Positions 58,677 to 64,000 of a stretch of 64,000 nucleotides of DNA are shown piece after piece. How positions within the stretch are numbered: the first letter of the stretch is position 1; each line of letters opens with the position of its first letter. The notes below the pieces were generated by a model. The model was not told the origin of the DNA. It searched no databases and was given only the letters and a program-made list of their open reading frames with translations. Made by a program: the position numbers and the translations under genes. The DNA comes from Cordilura impudica (lineage: Eukaryota > Arthropoda > Insecta > Diptera > Scathophagidae): assembly GCA_963682025.1 (NCBI GenBank), contig OY821520.1:186710758-186774757 (forward strand). Reading direction: 5' to 3'.

Positions 58677-59477
58677 TTTTATACCCTATACCACCATGTG
58701 GTTTGGGTATAATGAATTTGTGCTGCTGTTTGTAACTACCAAAAATATTTGACCTAGACTCATCTTTACTTATACCGATCGAATCAGAATCACTTTCTGA
58801 GTCGATTTACCGATGTCCGTCCGTCCGTCAGTCCGTCTGTGTGTCCATGTAAACCTTGTAATCAAACTACAGGTCGCAAATATGAATATATTTTGATGAA
58901 ATTTGGTATATAAGCTTTTAACGGCCATAGGATGAACGCTGTTGAACTTGATGAAATTCGGTCCATGTTCAGAACTAGTCCCCATACAAATGACCCCTAT
59001 GAAATCGACATAAATTGCCATAAGATCCAAGTTATCAAATAGATCTCAGTCAAATTGGGTTTGTATATGTTTATTATATCCGTTAATCAGTAGTCCAAAA
59101 ATAATCCCTGTAGGACAATTCTTAACCATGGGTCACATATAGAGCTGCTTCCTGATCTTCACTAAAATCTATCAAAAAACAAAATATTGTACAGATTTTT
59201 CTCAAATTTGGTTTGTGTATATTTTTTCAAAACATAAGTGACTTCACCAAATATGGTCAGGATCGGTCCATTTTTCGACCTAGTCCTCACATAAATATAG
59301 CATCCGATATAAACTTTTTCATATCTGCAGCCAAAAAAATAAATAACAAAGACACTCAAATTTGGTTTGTGCTTATTTTCGATATCGAATTAGTTGGACC
59401 GAAGAGATAGGGTGTATAAACCATGGTATAGGGTATCGTATAGTCTGTCCAGACAGACTATAATTTCTTACTTGTTT
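58677..59477 (+). mobile_element. INE-1/DINE-1-like Helentron copy, full length
   Basis: 5' 'ttttataccctataccacca', a GTCCGTCCGTCAGTCCGTCT tract near 58817-58836, and 3' hairpin AGTCTGTCCAGACAGACT and 'tttcttacttgtt'. Only 53 bp separate it from the preceding copy in the same orientation. The hairpin stem has compensating changes compared with other copies. Confidence 0.9.
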
Positions 59478-59521
59478 AATTTGATATTTATGAAGGGCAA
59501 TATAGCTTAGACATTTTCCCT

Positions 59522-59863
59522 ACAAAATTTGTTTGTGTTATTTATAAATAAGCGGTTACATAACATTTACAATAGAAACAATCGTGGTGTGTACGATTTT
59601 GGCTTTTAAACACTGCATATTTTGATCAAAACATATTCAACGTACATTTGGGAAAATTTATAAAATTTATTGTATTATGATAAATTTAAGTGACAAAATT
59701 TGTTTGTGTTATTTATAAATAAGCGGTTACATAACATTTACAATAGAAACAATCGTGGTGTGTACGATTTTGCTTTTAACTACTGCATATTTTGATCAAA
59801 ACATATTCAACGTACATTTGGGAAAATCTATAAAATTTATTGTATTATGATAAATTTAAGTGA
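59522..59863. repeat. 171-bp tandem duplication
   Basis: 59522-59692 and 59693-59863 are nearly identical, starting 'acaaaatttgtttgtgttat' and sharing 'caatcgtggtgtgtacgatt'. Differences are few: a one-base indel in ttggctttt, aacactg against aactactg, and aattta against aatcta. The second unit runs straight into a GACGG microsatellite. Confidence 0.88.
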
Positions 59864-60020
59864 CAGACGGACAGACAGATTGACGGACATCGAAAAAGCA
59901 CTTCAAGGACATTTTGAGTTGATCCGTATAATAAAAGGTGGCTCTAGATCAATTTTTTTTTATATTTGCAGTCATCAGCACAAACTCATTATAGCCTGAC
60001 CACGCAATGGTTTCAAAGGG
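59862..60020 (-). mobile_element. INE-1/DINE-1-like 5' end fragment, diverged
   Basis: Starts in 'gacagacggacagacagatt', then 'ttgatccgtataataaaagg', 'ctctagatcaa', 'cagcacaaactcattat' and a mutated 5' end 'ccacgcaatggtttcaaagg'. Confidence 0.6.
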
Positions 60021-60350
60021 TTTAAAATTAGCTCAAATACTTGGTAGAGCTAATTTGTCAAAAATGTGTCCAACACTTTGCCGCAACATACATCGAATTT
60101 TTTCCATGCAGTTTGTATTTTTAAACATTAGGCATGTTGGAAGTAAAAAAGAAAACAAAACACTTCAGTGACTAGGCGACACAAAATGTCTTCTTATTTT
60201 TATAATTTTTAGTATAACAATCAATAAGTATATAGAAAGTGGTATTGTTTCGCCCAATTTTATTTTGCACAGACTCCGAATACAGACAGAGGCCAAATTG
60301 TGTTAATTAAAGTGTTTTTATGTCTTTGCTTATAAACATATGTATATAGA

Positions 60351-60890
60351 AACAAGTAAGAAAATTATAGTCGGTCTAGACCGACTATACGATACACTGA
60401 GATGAATCAGTGCAATATTTTTGTTTTTTTTTTATAGTTTTAAGTGAAGATCGGGAAGCAGCTCTATATGGGACCTATGACTAAGAGTTATCCCATAGGG
60501 ATCGTTTTTGGACTACTCATTAATGGATGTAATAAACACATGCAAACCCAATTTGACTAAGAGATATACGACAATTTGGATCTTATGGCAATTAACGTCA
60601 ACTTCATAGGGGTCATTTGTATGGGGGCTAGGTCTGAACATGGACCGACTCTCACCAATTTCAACATCATGAATCCTATGGCCGACGAAAGCTTATATAC
60701 CGAATTTCGTCAAAATGTATTCATATTTGCGACCTACAGTTTGATTACAAGGTTTACATGGACACACAGACGGACGGACGGACGGACATCGTTAAATCGA
60801 CTCGAAAGTGATTCTGATTCGATCGGTATAATAAAAGATGGATCTAGGTCAAATATTTTTGGTAGTTACAAACAGCAGCACAAAGTCATG
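60351..60890 (-). mobile_element. INE-1/DINE-1-like copy, internally deleted
   Basis: Perfect hairpin end: 'aacaagtaagaaaattatag' then AGTCGGTCTAGACCGACT. It skips about 230 bp of the consensus after 'acgataca', keeps the GACGG tract (60770-60786) and stops at 'cagcacaaagtcat' just before the 5' tip. Confidence 0.85.
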
Positions 60891-61139
60891 TCAGTCAAAG
60901 GTCTGCAACATGACTCACATATAGAAATACATGTTTAAACATGTCAATAAACAACAACGCGTATAAAATAAACTTCCGATTTACCATATATCTTTAAAGA
61001 GAGCAATTTTCGGAGTTTGAGCGAAGGGACTTTGGTTAAGGTAAATAATGATTTATGTTGCTGAAACATTCATGTAAATTAAAAGCAACATTTTTCACAC
61101 ATTATAATTTCCACAGCCCACATTATTAGCGAGCTAAAT

Positions 61140-61770
61140 ATTGAAATCTATATATACATATATGTATATACATATAAGCGAAAGGATGTATGTATGTTTG
61201 TTTGTTTGTTTATAGCTTATAGGAAGCTAAACCATTATTCAATATCATATATCGCGTGTAGTATGGCAGAGAAAGCTTTGCAAATTTGTCTGAGGTCATT
61301 TATTATTAATGCGAATAGTCAGATAACATAAATATTTAATGTCGTATATCTGGAGTACTGTAATAGTGGGAGCATTGGGACATTGCATCAGTCCATAAGT
61401 TATTCATGGGATTAGCCGAACAATAAATGGGCGTGATAGGAGCAGTGGTCATGGCACCGCCCATATAAAGCAGATATATAATATCATATAACTTGAAAAC
61501 TATAAAATGGAAAGCTTAACACTTTGTACGAACCCATCGGATATTAATGTGAGTAGACAGATAAAAATGATATGAAGTACTATGAAAACGACAGTCTGGA
61601 AATTTTTGACAAGTACATTAATTACCAATGTGAGTAGTCATGGAAAATTGGGCCGAATCGCCGAATCAAAAATTGCCAAAATCAAAAATCGCCCAAAAGA
61701 GAAATCGCTAAAAGAAAAAATTTCCAAATGATGTTCTAAATACAAGGCCAAGTGTTGCCGGACTTAATTT
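61140..61770 (-). repeat. 142-bp-array element, inverted copy
   Basis: Reverse-orientation relative of 7000-9632. It begins with a short TA/TGTA-rich stretch and 'gtttgtttgtttgttt', then three units with 'caccgcccat', 'gggcgtgatagg' and 'gtactgtaatagtgggag'. It ends in 'atcgccgaatcaaaaattgcc…aatgatgttc', which mirrors 8410-8590. Confidence 0.75.
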
Positions 61771-62585
61771 GGAAAATCCATGTTTTTCTCAGTAGGAAGA
61801 CCGAGAAACAAAAAATTTTTTTTTATCAGCAATCGTTGAAATAACGAAAATAAAAAATAAAATGTTATAATTGCACAATAAAATCTTCGTAGGAAAATTG
61901 ATTATGAAAACATACACGTCAATAAGTCTCCATAATTCGTAACGAAGCCCGACAAGACATACTAGTTTAAGAATAAAATGTTTATATACATATTTAGCTA
62001 CAAGAGTAATAAGCTTTAACCCTTTGCGACCCATTTTATTTATTATTATTTTTTTTTTGTTACATTTTCCAACCGATTTGTTTTTTCCAATATTAGTGGA
62101 CCTACGATATCATTGACCAATCTTTCACAGAACTATCAAGACTTTTATACAAGACCATGATTTAATGAGGAACTTTTTAAGTATCTGTTATTTTTACTTT
62201 TTGTTGTTTTAATTTATTTTAACAAAAAGTTATAATATTAAATTATTATTTATTAAATTACGCTTCTCAGAGACAAATAAATTAGAAATTTTATCTAAAT
62301 AATTTATAAGCAAGAAAATTTAAATTTCGAATACCAATTAAATTTTAAGTTAATTTCTTTTCCTGTTGGCCTGCATTATTTTTCTTTTACTAGAGTAGAA
62401 AACCCCTAATGAAATCCATTATATAACTCTGCCAGCATTATAACACCCGAAGTTTGATCCCTAGAATGTTTTGGGATAATTCTTGATAATTCAAAAAAAA
62501 AATCAACTGATTCTTGGTTAAAAATCTACAGATATTAATATTTAAAAAAGCAAATTTTAAAATATTTTTATCTGAATTAGCTAGT
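61771..62585. other. intergenic, no gene seen
   Basis: AT-rich. Nothing recognised. The heptamer satellite begins at its right edge. Confidence 0.4.
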
Positions 62586-64000
62586 TATTTTTAATTTTTA
62601 TTTTTAATTTTTCATTTTTACTTTTTAATTTTTAATTTTTAATTTTTAATTCTTAATTTTTAATTTTTAATTTTTAATTTTTAATTTTTAATTTTTAATT
62701 TTTAAATTTTAATTTTTATTTTTTAATTTTTAATTTTTAATTTTTAATTTTTAATTTTTAATTTTTAATTTTTAATTTTTAATTTTTAATTTTTAATTTT
62801 TAATTTTTAATTTTTAATTTTTAATTTTTAATTTTTTAATTTTTAATTTTTAATTTTTAATTTTTAATTTTTAATTTTTAATTTTTAATTTTTAATTTTT
62901 AATTTTTAATTTTTAATTTTTAATTTTTAATTTTTAATTTTTAATTTCTAATTTTTAATTTTTAATTTTTATTTTTTTAATTTTTAATTTTTAATTTTTA
63001 ATTTTTAATTTTAATTTTTAATTTTTAATTTTTAATTTTTAATTTTTAATTTTTAATTTTTAATTTTTAATTTTTAATTTTTAATTTTTAATTTTAATTT
63101 TTAATTTTTAATTTTTAATTTTTAATTTTTAATTTTTAATTTTTTAATTTTTAATTTTTAATTTTTAATTTTTAATTTTTAATTTTTAATTTTTTAATTT
63201 TTAATTTTTAAATTTTTAATTTTTAATTTTTAATTTTTAATTTTTAGTTTTTAATTTTTAATTTTTAATTTTTAATTTTTAATTTTTAATTTTTAATTTT
63301 TAATTTTTAATTTATTTTAATTTTTTAATTTTTAATTTTTAATTTTTAATTTTTAATTTTTAATTTTTAATTTTTAATTTTTAATTTTAAATTTTTAATT
63401 TTTAATTTTTAATTTTTAATTTTTAATTTTTAATTTTTTAATCTTTTAATTTTTAATTTTTAATTTTTAATTTTTAATTTTTAATTTTTAATTTTTTAAT
63501 TTTTAATTTTTAATTTTTAATTTTTAATTTTTTAATTTTTAATTTTTAATTTTTAATTTTTAATTTTTAATTTTTAATTTTTTAATTTTTAATTTTTAAT
63601 TTTTAATTTTTAATTTTTAATTTTTAATTTTTAATTTTTAACTTTTAATTTTTAATTTTAATTTTTAATTTTTAATTTTTAATTTTTTAATTTTTAATTT
63701 TTAATTTTTAATTTTTATTTTTTAATTTTTATTTTAATTTTTAATTTTTAATTTTTAATTTTTAATTTTTTTTTAATTTTTAATTTTTAATTTTTAATTT
63801 TTAATTTTTAATTTTTAATTTTTATTTTTAATTTTTAATTTTTAATTTTTAATTTTTAATTTTTAATTTTTAATTTTTAATTTTTAATTTTTAATTTTTA
63901 ATTTTTAATTTTTAATTTTAATTTTTAATTTTAATTTTTAATTTTTAATTTTTAATTTTTAATTTTTAATTTTTAATTTTTAATTTTTAATTTTTAATTT
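62586..64000. repeat. AATTTTT heptamer satellite
   Basis: More than 1.4 kb of (AATTTTT)n, roughly 200 units, interrupted by single-base length variants and rare substitutions. It continues to the edge of the window, so its true length is unknown. The strand is strongly asymmetric: T-rich on plus with almost no G or C. Confidence 0.97.

Overview
The window reads as AT-rich, repeat-dense euchromatic DNA of a higher dipteran, probably a calyptrate fly such as a blow fly. This rests on short GT-AG introns of about 60-100 bp, INE-1/DINE-1-type Helentron repeats ending in a hairpin followed by CTTACTTGTT, abundant mariner relics, and two secreted low-complexity proteins of insect style. The species is an inference. 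I see no rRNA, tRNA gene or CRISPR array.

Host genes are few. (1) A secreted Gln-rich protein on the + strand is encoded by three exons (25561-25605, 30826-31015, 31082-33150). They are joined here from splice sites and reading phase, and the 5.2 kb first intron is filled with transposon debris. (2) A small secreted His-rich protein lies on the - strand (38525-38511 and 38407-37991) with the tiny first exon typical of cuticle-type genes. (3) A possible lone terminal exon lies on the - strand at 43591-43484.

The rest is mostly mobile DNA. At 0-2.5 kb is a broken hAT-like transposase gene with a recognisable intron. At 3.4-4.9 kb is a foldback ATGCATGC minisatellite followed by a repeat copy. 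At 7-9.6 kb is a ~142-bp tandem array carried by Helentron-like elements. At 9.6-13 kb is a LINE cut up by two inverted INE-1-like copies, with the segment between them flipped. At 14.7-17 kb and 19-19.8 kb are more INE-1-like copies around a second transposase-like pseudogene (17.3-18.6 kb). At 19.8-21.6 kb are inverted arrays of a 21-bp minisatellite flanking a 255-bp MITE. At 26-30 kb are mariner relics inside the intron. At 34-35.9 kb are a LINE endonuclease relic and an INE-1-like copy. At 36.15-37.06 kb is a complete non-autonomous hAT-type element with a perfect 8-bp target duplication. At 39.5-51 kb are LINE and mariner relics and, at 47.8-49.0 kb, a 1.19 kb element with ~120-bp terminal inverted repeats. 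At 52.2-54.6 kb is a nearly intact, unclassified transposase-like gene flanked by directly repeated GTCACGTAC motifs. At 56-61 kb is a cluster of INE-1-like copies. From 62.59 kb to the end is an AATTTTT heptamer satellite.

The most informative observations are the inversion between two INE-1-like copies inside a LINE, the hAT element with its exact target duplication, the long-TIR element, and the transposase-like gene with CACGTAC direct repeats and a single A-run frameshift. All family assignments come from reading translated motifs by eye; no database search was run.
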